DNA of 64,000 nt from Bradyrhizobium canariense (GTDB lineage: Bacteria; Pseudomonadota; Alphaproteobacteria; Rhizobiales; Xanthobacteraceae), in NCBI RefSeq assembly GCF_900105125.1, contig NZ_LT629750.1, forward strand, positions 4,677,001-4,741,000, given 5' to 3'. A program made the position numbers and the translations under genes. Positions 19,288 to 27,019 of the stretch are shown in pieces; the stretch's first letter is position 1; every line of letters starts with the position of its first letter. Below the pieces are notes generated by a model. That model ran no database searches, was not told the DNA's origin, and saw nothing but the letters and a program-made list of their open reading frames with translations.

Positions 19288-20715
19288 ATGACCAATCCTG
19301 CCACAACCTCGCTCCTCGACCGCGCCAACCTCGATCGCGATTCCGTGCGCACTGAACTGGCGCGGGGCCTGTCCGGCGCTGACGACGGCGAATTGTTTCT
19401 GGAATACAGCCAGACCGAGGCGCTGATGTTCGACAATGGCCGGCTGAAGCAGGCGACCTACGACACCTCGCAGGGTTTTGGCTTGCGGGCAGTCAAGGAC
19501 GACGCGGTCGGCTACGCCCATTCATCCGACGTCTCGCTGCCGGCACTGATCCGCGCCGCCGACGCCGTCGCGGCGGTGCGCGGCGGCTATTCGGGAACGT
19601 TCGCCGCGCCTCCCGCGCACACCAATGTTCGGCTTTATGGCGACGACAATCCGCTGGACGCGCCGGGCTTCGAGAGCAAGGTAAAACTGCTCGCCGAGAT
19701 CGATGCCTATGTCCGGGACAAGGACCCGCGGGTCCGGCAGGTCACCGTCAGCCTGGGCGCGACCTGGCAGGTGGTGGAAATCCTCCGCCCCGACGGCGAG
19801 AGCTACCGGGACATCCGCCCGCTGGTGCGCGTCAATATTTCCGTGGTCGCCGGCCAGGGCGACCGCCAGGAAAGCGGCAGCAAGGGCTATGGCGGCCGCG
19901 AGGGCTATGCGCGCTTCATCGAAACCAAGGCATGGCGTGAGGCCGCCGACGGCGCGATCCGCGAAGCGATGGTCAATCTTGAATCGGTGCCGGCCCCCGC
20001 CGGCGAAATGGACGTCGTGCTCGGCGCCGGCTGGCCCGGCGTGATGCTGCACGAGGCCGTCGGTCACGGCCTGGAGGGCGACTTCAACCGCAAGCAGACC
20101 TCCGCCTTTGCCGGCCTGATGGGTCAGCAGGTGGCAGCCAAGGGCGTGACTGTCATCGACGACGGCACCATCGCGTCACGGCGCGGCTCATTGTCGATCG
20201 ACGATGAGGGCACGCCAACCAACCGCACCGTGCTGATCGAGGACGGCATCCTGGTCGGCTACATGCAGGACCGGCAGAACGCCCGCCTGATGAACATGAA
20301 GCCCACCGGCAATGGCCGCCGGCAAGGCTATGCCCATGTGCCGATGCCGCGCATGACCAACACCTATATGCTGGCGGGCGAGCGCGATCCGGCCGAGATT
20401 CTCGCCTCCGTCAAGAAAGGTGTCTACGCCGCGAATTTTGGCGGCGGCCAAGTCGACATCACCTCGGGCAAATATGTGTTCCAGTGCACCGAGGCCTACA
20501 AAATCGAAAACGGCAAGCTCGGCGCGCCGCTGAAAGGCGCCATGCTGATCGGCAACGGACCGACCGACCTGCACCGCATCACCATGATCGGCAATGACCT
20601 CGCGCTGGATTCCGGCATCGGCACCTGCGGCAAGCACGGTCAGGGCGTGCCGGTCGGTGTCGGCCAGCCGACACTGCGGATGGAACGCATTACCGTTGGA
20701 GGAACCGGCGGATGA
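19288..20715 (+). CDS. tldD: Metalloprotease TldD
   Basis: A 475-residue PmbA/TldA-type zinc metalloprotease, which works with TldE/PmbA to trim peptides such as modified peptide antibiotics. The active-site HExxxH is seen in MLHEAVGHGLEGDFNRK (about residue 255), with a downstream G-x-C-G-K-x-GQ-VPVG motif (IGTCGKHGQGVPVG) near the C-terminus. Start at ATG 19288 with GGAG 7 bases upstream; the frame upstream belongs to the repeat. No partner tldE is in the window. The stop overlaps the lepB start by four bases (ATGA), an unusual pairing with a signal peptidase. Confidence 0.95.
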   Translation: MTNPATTSLLDRANLDRDSVRTELARGLSGADDGELFLEYSQTEALMFDNGRLKQATYDTSQGFGLRAVKDDAVGYAHSSDVSLPALIRAADAVAAVRGGYSGTFAAPPAHTNVRLYGDDNPLDAPGFESKVKLLAEIDAYVRDKDPRVRQVTVSLGATWQVVEILRPDGESYRDIRPLVRVNISVVAGQGDRQESGSKGYGGREGYARFIETKAWREAADGAIREAMVNLESVPAPAGEMDVVLGAGWPGVMLHEAVGHGLEGDFNRKQTSAFAGLMGQQVAAKGVTVIDDGTIASRRGSLSIDDEGTPTNRTVLIEDGILVGYMQDRQNARLMNMKPTGNGRRQGYAHVPMPRMTNTYMLAGERDPAEILASVKKGVYAANFGGGQVDITSGKYVFQCTEAYKIENGKLGAPLKGAMLIGNGPTDLHRITMIGNDLALDSGIGTCGKHGQGVPVGVGQPTLRMERITVGGTGG

Positions 20716-21482
20716 GCGTCGAGAAGTTATCGACCCCGACCAAGACCAGCAGCTGGTTCGACCAGGCGGTCCAACTGGTGGCGATCGTCCTGATCGTTTT
20801 CCTCGCCAAGGGCGCTATTGCGGAGCCGTTCTACGTGCCGTCAGGCTCCATGGAGCCGACACTCCTGATCGGCGACGCGCTGCTGGCGTCGAAATATCCT
20901 TACGGCTACAGCGACGCCTCGCTGCCGATCCAGATCACCCTGCCCGAAACCGGGCGCGTGTTCGGCGCCGAGCCGAAGCGCGGCGACGTGGTGGTGTTCC
21001 GCTGGCCCGGCGACCGCTCGCAGGCATGGGTCAAGCGGGTTGTCGGCCTGCCCGGCGACCGCATTCAGATGCGTCAGGGACAGCTCTTTATCAACGACCG
21101 CGCGGCTGAACTGAAGCCGGACGGCATCGGCGAGGCCGAGGACGACAACGGTAGCACCGAGCCGGCGCATCGCTATATCGAGACGCTGCCGGGCGGCGTC
21201 AGTCATCAGATTTTCAAGCTTTACGAGAATGGCCGCCTCGACAACACGCCTGAAGTGATGGTGCCGCAGGGTCGGCTGTTCGTCATGGGCGACAACCGTG
21301 ACAACTCCGCCGATAGCCGCGTTTCCGTCCGGGACGGCGGCGTCGGGTTATTGCCGATGGACGATCTGGTCGGCCGCGCCGACGCCGTGGTCGGATCGTG
21401 GGATCTCGGCATCCGCGGCCAGCCGGTGTGGACATGGCTGTCCGGTTTCCGCCTGGCGCGGTTCTTCACCGCGGTGCATTGA
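20712..21482 (+). CDS. lepB: Signal peptidase I
   Basis: A 256-residue S26 peptidase that removes signal peptides from exported proteins. It has one N-terminal helix (LVAIVLIVFLAKGAIAEPF), the nucleophile Ser46 in VPSGSMEPTL, the general-base Lys in WVKRVVGLPGD, and the C-terminal MGDNRDNSADSR box. Compared with housekeeping LepB the spacing between boxes is typical. It is translationally coupled to tldD. Bradyrhizobia often have more than one lepB, and whether this is the main copy cannot be decided here. Confidence 0.95.
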   Translation: MSVEKLSTPTKTSSWFDQAVQLVAIVLIVFLAKGAIAEPFYVPSGSMEPTLLIGDALLASKYPYGYSDASLPIQITLPETGRVFGAEPKRGDVVVFRWPGDRSQAWVKRVVGLPGDRIQMRQGQLFINDRAAELKPDGIGEAEDDNGSTEPAHRYIETLPGGVSHQIFKLYENGRLDNTPEVMVPQGRLFVMGDNRDNSADSRVSVRDGGVGLLPMDDLVGRADAVVGSWDLGIRGQPVWTWLSGFRLARFFTAVH

Positions 21483-21495
21483 GGGCGTCCGCGCC

Positions 21496-21843
21496 GTGAC
21501 TTTCGACGACGTCAGAAAACTGACGTTGGCCTGGCCCGAGGTCGAAGACGGCACTTCGTACGGCACGTCCGCGCTCAAGGTCCGCAAGAAGATGCTGGCC
21601 CGGCTGAAGGAAGACGGCGACAGCCTGGTCATGCCGGGTATTCCTGCTGACGAGCGCGACATGCTGGTGGCGAGCCAGCCGAAGGTATTCTACTTCACCG
21701 ACCACTATAAAGATTATCCGATGGTGCTGATCCGGCTGTCGAAGACGAAGCGCGCAACGGTCGAACCGCTGCTGCGCCGCCAATGGCGCGCGCTGGCATC
21801 AAAAGCGGCGGTCAGGGCATTCGATCACAGCCAGAAATCATGA
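21496..21843 (+). CDS. MmcQ/YjbR family protein
   Basis: A 115-residue protein starting at GTG 21496, 13 bases after lepB. It has the family pattern: TFDDVRKLTLAWPEVEDGTSYGTSALKVRKKMLARL, then VMPGIPADERDMLVASQPKVFYFTDHYKDYPMVLIRL and a C-terminal WRALASKAAVRAF. Members have a YjbR double-wing fold sometimes described as DNA-binding, but the function is not established. It probably belongs to the tldD-lepB transcript. Confidence 0.85.
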   Translation: MTFDDVRKLTLAWPEVEDGTSYGTSALKVRKKMLARLKEDGDSLVMPGIPADERDMLVASQPKVFYFTDHYKDYPMVLIRLSKTKRATVEPLLRRQWRALASKAAVRAFDHSQKS

Positions 21844-21858
21844 TTGCGTCGCGCCACC

Positions 21859-22431
21859 ATGGATAAAGACGGGTTTCTCGCCGCCGCGCTTCGCAATCCC
21901 GTCCATGAAGCCATCGCCAATGAATTGTCTGACCTGGAGCTGCCGGATGCATGGATCGTCTCCGGATGTCTGGTGCAGACCGTGTGGAATGTATTGACCG
22001 GACGCGCCGTCGATTACGGTATTGCTGATTACGATATTTTCTATTTCGACCCTGACATTTCGTGGGAGGCCGAAGACGCCGAGATCCGCCGATTGCAAAG
22101 CCGCCTCGCAAAGCTCGGGGTCAAGATCGAGGCGCGCAATCAGGCGCGCGTCCATCTCTGGTATCCGCAAAAGCATCGGCTTCCCTATCCGCCGCTATAT
22201 TGCTCGACGGAAGGCATCGACCGCTTCCTGACCAAAAACACGCAAGTCGGAATCCGACGCACGCCTAACGCCTACGAAGTCTATGCGCCAAACGGCTTTG
22301 ACGATGTCGCCAACATGATCGTACGGCCCAATCGAGCTGCCAATTTCTCCACGGCCAATTACGAGGCGAAGGCCGCGCGCTGGAAAGCACTGTGGCCGGA
22401 GATCACGGTTTTACCGGCCGAAGCCGAATGA
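21859..22431 (+). CDS. Nucleotidyltransferase family protein (PF06042 type)
   Basis: A 190-residue protein from ATG 21859, 15 bases after the YjbR gene. It contains the conserved SGCLVQTVWNVLTG segment and the acidic DYGIADYDIFYFDPDISWEAED motif, then RVHLWYPQKHRLPYPPLYCSTEGID and a C-terminal FDDVANMIVRPNR block. This is the COG3575-type family of minimal nucleotidyltransferases; their substrates are unknown. A TTG at 21844 would add five residues. It is followed by a palindromic repeat and an insertion sequence. Confidence 0.87.
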   Translation: MDKDGFLAAALRNPVHEAIANELSDLELPDAWIVSGCLVQTVWNVLTGRAVDYGIADYDIFYFDPDISWEAEDAEIRRLQSRLAKLGVKIEARNQARVHLWYPQKHRLPYPPLYCSTEGIDRFLTKNTQVGIRRTPNAYEVYAPNGFDDVANMIVRPNRAANFSTANYEAKAARWKALWPEITVLPAEAE

Positions 22432-22447
22432 CGATGGAACAATCCTA

Positions 22448-22548
22448 GAGCATGATCCGGAAAAGTGGACACCGGTTTTCCGAAAAGATCATGCTCAAAC
22501 AAAAAGATGAACGACGAGCACGATTCAACTCGGTTGAATCATGCTCTA
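22448..22548. repeat. Dispersed palindrome (GAGCATGATC family) and adjacent hairpin at the IS target
   Basis: Arms GAGCATGATC (22448-22457) and GATCATGCTC (22487-22496) are perfect inverted repeats, with inner CGGAAAA/TTTTCCG arms. A second hairpin, GATTCAAC-TCG-GTTGAATC (22522-22540), is followed by CATGCTCTA, where the insertion sequence begins. Related copies lie near 36,312, 49,626, 52,334 and 60,127. Confidence 0.85.
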
Positions 22549-23396
22549 GGTGGTGTGGACTCTAAGGATTCCCTTTTAGGAGCAAATCAGATTCAAGGCT
22601 TCTTTTTGGGAGGCGGCCTTGGGTGTGATGGATCGGTTGGTTTTGAGCGATGCGGCTTGGGAGCGGATGGCGCCTCTGATTATAGGTCGGCCTGACCAGA
22701 AAGGCTCCACCGGGCGCGACAACCGGATGTTCGTGGAAGGTGTGCTGTGGATCGTGCGGACGGGCTCTCCCTGGCGTGATCTTCCGGAAGCGTTCGGGGA
22801 TTGGAACAGCGTGTTCCGGCGCTTCAGTCGATGGAGCATCAAGGGTGTTTGGTGGCGGATCTTCGAGGCGATGTCCGACGACCCGGATTTCGAATATCTG
22901 ATCGTCGATTCCACCGTCGTCCGGGCGCATCAGCACGCTGCCGGGGCGAAAAAAGGGGGTCTGAAGATCAGGCGCTTGGCCGCTCGCGCGGCGGCCTGAG
23001 CACCAAGATACATCTGGCCGTTCGCGGCCTGGGATGTCCGGTGCGCTTCACGCTTACCGCAGGTCAGAAGGGCGATGCACCGCAAGCCGCCGCATTGATC
23101 GAGGGATTGCCCGCCGAGATCGTTATGGCCGATACAGCCTATGACGCCGATCATTTGCGCGAAGCCATCGCCGCCAAGGGAGCGCTCGCCGTCATCCCCA
23201 ACAACCCGTCACGCGCGCTCAAATATCCGCTCGACAAACATCTCTATGCCCAGCGCCATCTTGTCGAATGCTGCTTCTCCAAGCTCAAGCAATTCCGCCG
23301 CGTCGCCACCCGCTTCGAAAAGACCGCTCGAAATTACCTTGCCGTCATCACTCTCGCAGCCATCATCTTATGGATGCGATAAGTGTCCACACCACC
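22549..23396 (+). mobile_element. Complete IS5-family insertion sequence (IS427 type), 848 bp
   Basis: Terminal inverted repeats share GGTGGTGTGGAC (left 22549-22560; right complement 23385-23396). A TA dinucleotide flanks both sides (22547-22548 and 23397-23398), the usual IS427-group target duplication. One frameshifted transposase fills the element. It is inserted between the dispersed palindrome and the stop codon of the PAN-domain gene. It looks intact and recent. Confidence 0.92.
22628..23382 (+). CDS. IS5-family (IS427 group) transposase, two frames joined by programmed frameshift
   Basis: The first frame starts at ATG 22628 (MDRLVLSDAAWERM) and ends at a TGA at 22997. The second frame carries the rest to 23382. 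They overlap around an A6G5 tract at 22949-22959, where a -1 slip joins the two frames. The DDE catalytic set is complete after joining: YLIVDSTVVRAHQH (first Asp), VMADTAYDADHLR (second Asp) and HLVECCFSKLKQFRR (Glu, with the RR that follows). Two overlapping frames with an A/G slip tract are normal for this group, so this is not a decayed gene. Confidence 0.92.
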
Positions 23397-23965
23397 TAGC
23401 GCACCACGCCCGAGATGAACCCGGGCCTGCGCCGTGGCGGCTTTATTTCCTTTTTCAGGAAGCAATGCGCTTCCCGTCCGACATAGGCCGGCCGCGCGTA
23501 AGTCCAGGCCCGGCATTTATTGTCGGCGGTACAGGCCATCTTGCAGGCTTCATCGCCCTCGCCGCTCTTGAGGTCGAAACTCCGGTAATCGCCACCGGCC
23601 CGATCGATCGAGGTTTCGATCGCGCCATTGCGCGGCTCGACCACGCCGGCGCCGCGCACGCCGGAAACGCAGCAATCATCCGGCACGCGCGCGGGCACGC
23701 TGTTCTTCAGCCAGCATACCGCGCTGCCCCCGATATCCGTCGGATAGTTGAAACTCCATGCCCGGCAGCGCCGGTCGCGTTCGCATAACAGCGCACAATC
23801 CACCGGATCGCCTGAAGCCACCGGCGAGTTCTGATAATCGCCGCCCGGACGATCGAAATTGGCCTGCGCCAGCGCCGGGCGCGCCGCCGCGATCGCCACC
23901 AATAAAACTGATGTCACCAAACACGCCCTGAGCAGGCGGCCTCCCCACATTCGCGATGCTTTCAA
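23396..23965 (-). CDS. Secreted protein with two PAN/apple-like domains
   Basis: A 189-residue protein with signal peptide (LVTSVLLVAIAAARPALA) and two copies of a PAN-like unit: DRPGGDYQNSPVASGDPVDC...CRAWSF (about 38-95) and DRAGGDYRSFDLKSGEGDEAC...CRAWTYARP (about 120-170). Each copy has the typical CALLCERDRRCRAW or CKMACTADNKCRAW cysteines, for protein or carbohydrate contact outside the cell. The stop codon TAG (23396-23398) straddles the IS junction: two bases come from the TA target duplication and the third from the IS end. Because the IS ends in C here, TAG is restored and the protein is intact. Confidence 0.88.
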   Translation of the reverse strand: MKASRMWGGRLLRACLVTSVLLVAIAAARPALAQANFDRPGGDYQNSPVASGDPVDCALLCERDRRCRAWSFNYPTDIGGSAVCWLKNSVPARVPDDCCVSGVRGAGVVEPRNGAIETSIDRAGGDYRSFDLKSGEGDEACKMACTADNKCRAWTYARPAYVGREAHCFLKKEIKPPRRRPGFISGVVR

Positions 23966-24151
23966 TTATCTGGACTGGACCGCAGTTTGCGGGCTGCCAT
24001 TTGATCGCCATCAACCTGTACGGCAGATGAACGGCACAAAAGGCCGCCGGGAAGGCCCGGAGTGTGACGCCCTTTCTGGACGAAAGCGCTCCGCCCGGGC
24101 CGCGTCCGAGCTACTAGGCTTTCTTGGCCAAGCTTTCGCTCGGAAACCGCT

Positions 24152-25522
24152 TTAGAAAGCGTATTCCTCATAGGCCGGTTCCACAGAACCTTGCCAGGAG
24201 CCGTGAAATTTCTCCAGCATCTCCTCGGCCGGGGAGTGCCCGCAGTCGATGGTTCGCTCCAGCGGCTCCAGATGACGGCTTTCGTCACGGCCCAACTGAT
24301 CGACCCGGCCGCGCCGCCGCAGGCCTGAATGCGCCAGCGTCACGCATTCCTTGGCGATTTCGAACAGATAGCGGTCCCTGATCCTGGCCTTGAAGCCGAA
24401 GCGCGGCACATCATCGCGCAACGCCTGACGCTCATGTGCATTCCAGTGCTTGACGATGTCCCACGCTGCATCGAGGCTGGTGTCGTCATAGAGCAAGCCG
24501 ACCCAGAACGCCGGCAGCGCCGGCAGCCGTCCCCACGGCACGCCGTCGGCGCCGCGCATTTCCAGATAGCGCTTCAAACGCACCTCGGGGAAAATCGTCG
24601 ACAGATGATTGGCCCAATCCGACAGCGTCGGACGCTCACCGGGGAAAGCGGGATTCTTGCCGTTAAAGAAATCGCGGAACGACGAGCCCGCGACATCGAT
24701 ATAGGCATCGCCGCGCTTGACGAAATACATCGGCACATCCAGCGCATAATCGACCCAGCGTTCAAACCCCATGCCGTCCTCGAACGCCCACGGGATCATG
24801 CCGGAGCGGGCATTGTCGGTGTCGCGCCAGATCTCGGAGCGGAACGACTGGAAGCCGTTCGGCTTGCCCTCGGTAAACGGCGAATTGGCGAACAGAGCGG
24901 TGGCCACCGGCTGCAGCGCCACCGACACACGCAGCTTCTTGACCATGTCGGCTTCCGAGGAGAAGTCGAGATTGGTCTGCACCGTGCAGGTCCGGTACAT
25001 CATGTCGAGGCCGTACCGACCGACCTTCGGCATGTAGTTGGTCATGATCTTGTAGCGGCCCTTCGGCATCACCGGAATCTGTGCGCGCGACCATGATGGC
25101 GTCATGCCGAGCCCGAGAAATCCGATGCCCAGCGGCGCAGCGATCTCGCGCACCTGCGCCAGATGCGCCATCAGTTCGGACTGGGTCTGATGCACGGTCT
25201 CGACCGGCGCGCCGGACAATTCGAACTGTCCGCCCGGTTCCAGCGAAATCGCACCACCGCCGGTGACGTCGTACAAGCCGATGATGTTGCCGCGCTCCAT
25301 GATCGGCTCCCAGCCGAGCAGGAGTTTCATGCCGTCGAGCAGCGCACCGATGCCGCGCGCGCCTTCGTAAGCCACGGGATGGTGGCCCTCGAGCGTGAAC
25401 GGCGTCTTCTCGTGCTCGGTGCCGATCCGGAATTCGGAAACCGGCTTCGCGCCGGCTTCCAGCCACGCGACTAATTCGTCGCGCGATTGCAGCGGCGTCA
25501 TATCGATCTGGTCACGCGCCAT
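24152..25522 (-). CDS. gshA: Glutamate-cysteine ligase (alphaproteobacterial/plant type)
   Basis: A 456-residue GCS2-family enzyme catalysing the first step of glutathione synthesis. Motifs include SEFRIGTEHEKTPF, YDVTGGGAISLEPGGQFELSGAP, MTNYMPKVGRYGLDMMYRTCTVQTNLDF, SFRSEIWRDTDNARSGM and VRLKRYLEMRGADGVPWG, which mark the plant-like class found in rhizobia. The start at ATG 25522 removes a 13-residue non-conserved extension. Two cysteines of the plant enzyme's redox switch are not obviously conserved. It stands next to a MarR regulator and a glutathione transferase, giving a small glutathione neighbourhood. Confidence 0.95.
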   Translation of the reverse strand: MARDQIDMTPLQSRDELVAWLEAGAKPVSEFRIGTEHEKTPFTLEGHHPVAYEGARGIGALLDGMKLLLGWEPIMERGNIIGLYDVTGGGAISLEPGGQFELSGAPVETVHQTQSELMAHLAQVREIAAPLGIGFLGLGMTPSWSRAQIPVMPKGRYKIMTNYMPKVGRYGLDMMYRTCTVQTNLDFSSEADMVKKLRVSVALQPVATALFANSPFTEGKPNGFQSFRSEIWRDTDNARSGMIPWAFEDGMGFERWVDYALDVPMYFVKRGDAYIDVAGSSFRDFFNGKNPAFPGERPTLSDWANHLSTIFPEVRLKRYLEMRGADGVPWGRLPALPAFWVGLLYDDTSLDAAWDIVKHWNAHERQALRDDVPRFGFKARIRDRYLFEIAKECVTLAHSGLRRRGRVDQLGRDESRHLEPLERTIDCGHSPAEEMLEKFHGSWQGSVEPAYEEYAF

Positions 25523-25618
25523 ACAAATTCCGGATAAAAAGCGCTTCGACCGAACGCGCACGGTGTCGGGGATATCCCCGAACCAACGGGTCCGGGAATG
25601 CGGGATAGGAGAACAATA

Positions 25619-26107
25619 TCATCGGGCGGCCACGCCGTCTCGGACGGCAAGTACCGGCGCCTCGTCACACGAGCAGCCCAGGCGGTCAAGCAGGCCGCAG
25701 AGCTTGACGGCATCCGCGTCGGACAATTTCGAGCCGACATGCTTTTCGATCGCGGCCGAATACGCGCTCCACATCTTCTTCTGCAACTCGCGTCCGGCCT
25801 CGGTGATCTCGACGAACTGGCCGCGCTTGTCGACCTTGCATTCGCGGCGCGCCGCCAATCCCTCGTCCACCAGCCGGTCGATCAGCCGCGAGGTCGAGTA
25901 TTGCGGGATCAGCATCTGCTTTTCCAGCTCAACCGGCCGCATTTCGCCTGTCGGCGCGCGCGACAATTCGAGCAACGCGTCATACCAGGCCAGCGGCGGG
26001 AAGCCGGCCTTCTTCAGCTCCTGCTCGACCGCGTCGAGCACCCGGCTCTGGATGCGCATCAGGCGTATCCAGGCGGCGGTCGCCTCGGTTGATGGTTTGC
26101 GTTTCAT
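25619..26107 (-). CDS. MarR family transcriptional regulator
   Basis: A winged-helix regulator, 162 residues from ATG 26107; ATG 26119 would add four residues, and the frame is open to 26188 but that part overlaps the operator-like boxes. The core RIQSRVLDAVEQELKKAGFPPLAWYDALLELSRAPTGEMRPVELEKQMLIPQYSTSRLIDRLVDEGLAARRECKVDKRGQFVEITEAGREL follows the MarR pattern, quoted here in outline only: dimer helices, recognition helix PQYSTSRLIDRL and the wing with D-x-R-G. It is divergent from gst, with three related boxes between them, so it likely represses gst and itself. Confidence 0.9.
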   Translation of the reverse strand: MKRKPSTEATAAWIRLMRIQSRVLDAVEQELKKAGFPPLAWYDALLELSRAPTGEMRPVELEKQMLIPQYSTSRLIDRLVDEGLAARRECKVDKRGQFVEITEAGRELQKKMWSAYSAAIEKHVGSKLSDADAVKLCGLLDRLGCSCDEAPVLAVRDGVAAR

Positions 26108-26148
26108 GGTTCGGTCCATAGATGAGACGCGGCAGTGTACCGCACTAA

Positions 26149-26203
26149 ATGCAGCTGCATCAATCTTGACTATTCCATGCAAATGCATTTAAACGCACCT
26201 GCA
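26149..26203. promoter_or_regulatory. Three TGCA-N2-TGCA-like boxes between marR and gst (putative MarR operators)
   Basis: TGCAGCTGCA (26150-26159, inside the perfect palindrome ATGCAGCTGCAT), TGCAAATGCA (26178-26187) and CGCACCTGCA (26194-26203) share one pattern. They lie in the divergent gap about 40-100 bases from both start codons, as expected for MarR-type dimer sites. Confidence 0.65.
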
Positions 26204-26253
26204 TTCGAGCCCCCGGCCTCGGACAGCCAATAATTCACAGGAGGAAATATCCC

Positions 26254-26868
26254 ATGAAGCTCTATTACGCGCCCGGCGCCTGCTCACTCTCGCCCCACAT
26301 CGCGCTGCATGAAGCCGGTCTCGCCCACGAACTCGTGAAGGTCGACCTCAAGGCGAAAAAGACCGAAACCGGCGAGGACTTCGCCGCCATCAATCCGAAG
26401 GGCCAGGTGCCGGCGCTGATGCTGGACAGCGGCGAACTGGTGACCGAAGGCCCGGTGATCGTCCAGGTCATCGCCGACAAGGCCCCCGGCAAGCATCTCG
26501 CGCCGGCCAACGGCACCGACGAACGCTACAAGATGCAGGAATGGCTGAACTTTACCACCAGCGAGCTGCACAAGAATTTCAGTCCGTTGTTCAATCCGGC
26601 AATCCCGGATGAAGTGAAGAAGTTTTTCGTCGATCGCATCGTCGGCAAGTTCAAATATGCCGACTCCCAGCTTGCCGGCCGCGATTATCTGATGGGCAAG
26701 CAGTTCACGGTCGCCGACGGCTATCTGTTCGTGATGCTGGCCTGGGCGGACCGCATGAAGATCGACCTCTCCGGGATGAAGAACCTGATGGCCTTCAAGG
26801 ATCGCGTCGCGGCACGGCCCAACGTGCAGGCGGCGCTGAAGATGGAAGGCCTGTTGAAGGCGGCGTGA
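26254..26868 (+). CDS. Glutathione S-transferase, beta class
   Basis: A 204-residue enzyme conjugating glutathione to electrophiles or binding hydrophobic ligands. The N-terminal thioredoxin-like part begins MKLYYAPGACSLSPHIAL with Cys10, the hallmark of bacterial beta-class GSTs; NPKGQVPAL supplies the cis-Pro and the all-helical C-terminal domain contains DYLMGKQFTVADGYLFVML. It has a strong AGGAGG site. The gene is divergent from marR with shared operator-like boxes, and close to gshA, which fits a stress-inducible detoxification unit. I leave the gene symbol empty because several paralogues usually exist. Confidence 0.94.
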   Translation: MKLYYAPGACSLSPHIALHEAGLAHELVKVDLKAKKTETGEDFAAINPKGQVPALMLDSGELVTEGPVIVQVIADKAPGKHLAPANGTDERYKMQEWLNFTTSELHKNFSPLFNPAIPDEVKKFFVDRIVGKFKYADSQLAGRDYLMGKQFTVADGYLFVMLAWADRMKIDLSGMKNLMAFKDRVAARPNVQAALKMEGLLKAA

Positions 26869-26895
26869 TCCTTTAGCAATCGCGCATCAAAGTTT

Positions 26896-26985
26896 CGTCA
26901 TGCCCGGCCTTGTGCCGGGCATCCACGTCTTTGATTCGCGCCGTAAAACAAGGCGTGGATGGCCGGGACGAGCCCGGCCATGACG
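26896..26985. repeat. Dispersed long inverted repeat (CGTCATGCCCGGC family)
   Basis: The arms CGTCATGCCCGGC... and ...GCCCGGCCATGACG enclose secondary arms CCACGTCTT/AAGGCGTGG. It lies between the convergent gst and beta-oxidation operon ends. A shorter related hairpin is at 55,224-55,246. Confidence 0.8.
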
Positions 26986-27019
26986 TCGAGAGTTTATTCG
27001 AGGCTCCGGCGTTGACGAC

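Noticed and set aside
22628..23382. Two-frame transposase considered as a pseudogene
   Set aside because: Overlapping frames with an A/G slip tract are normal for this IS group, and all catalytic residues, inverted repeats and TA flanks are intact.
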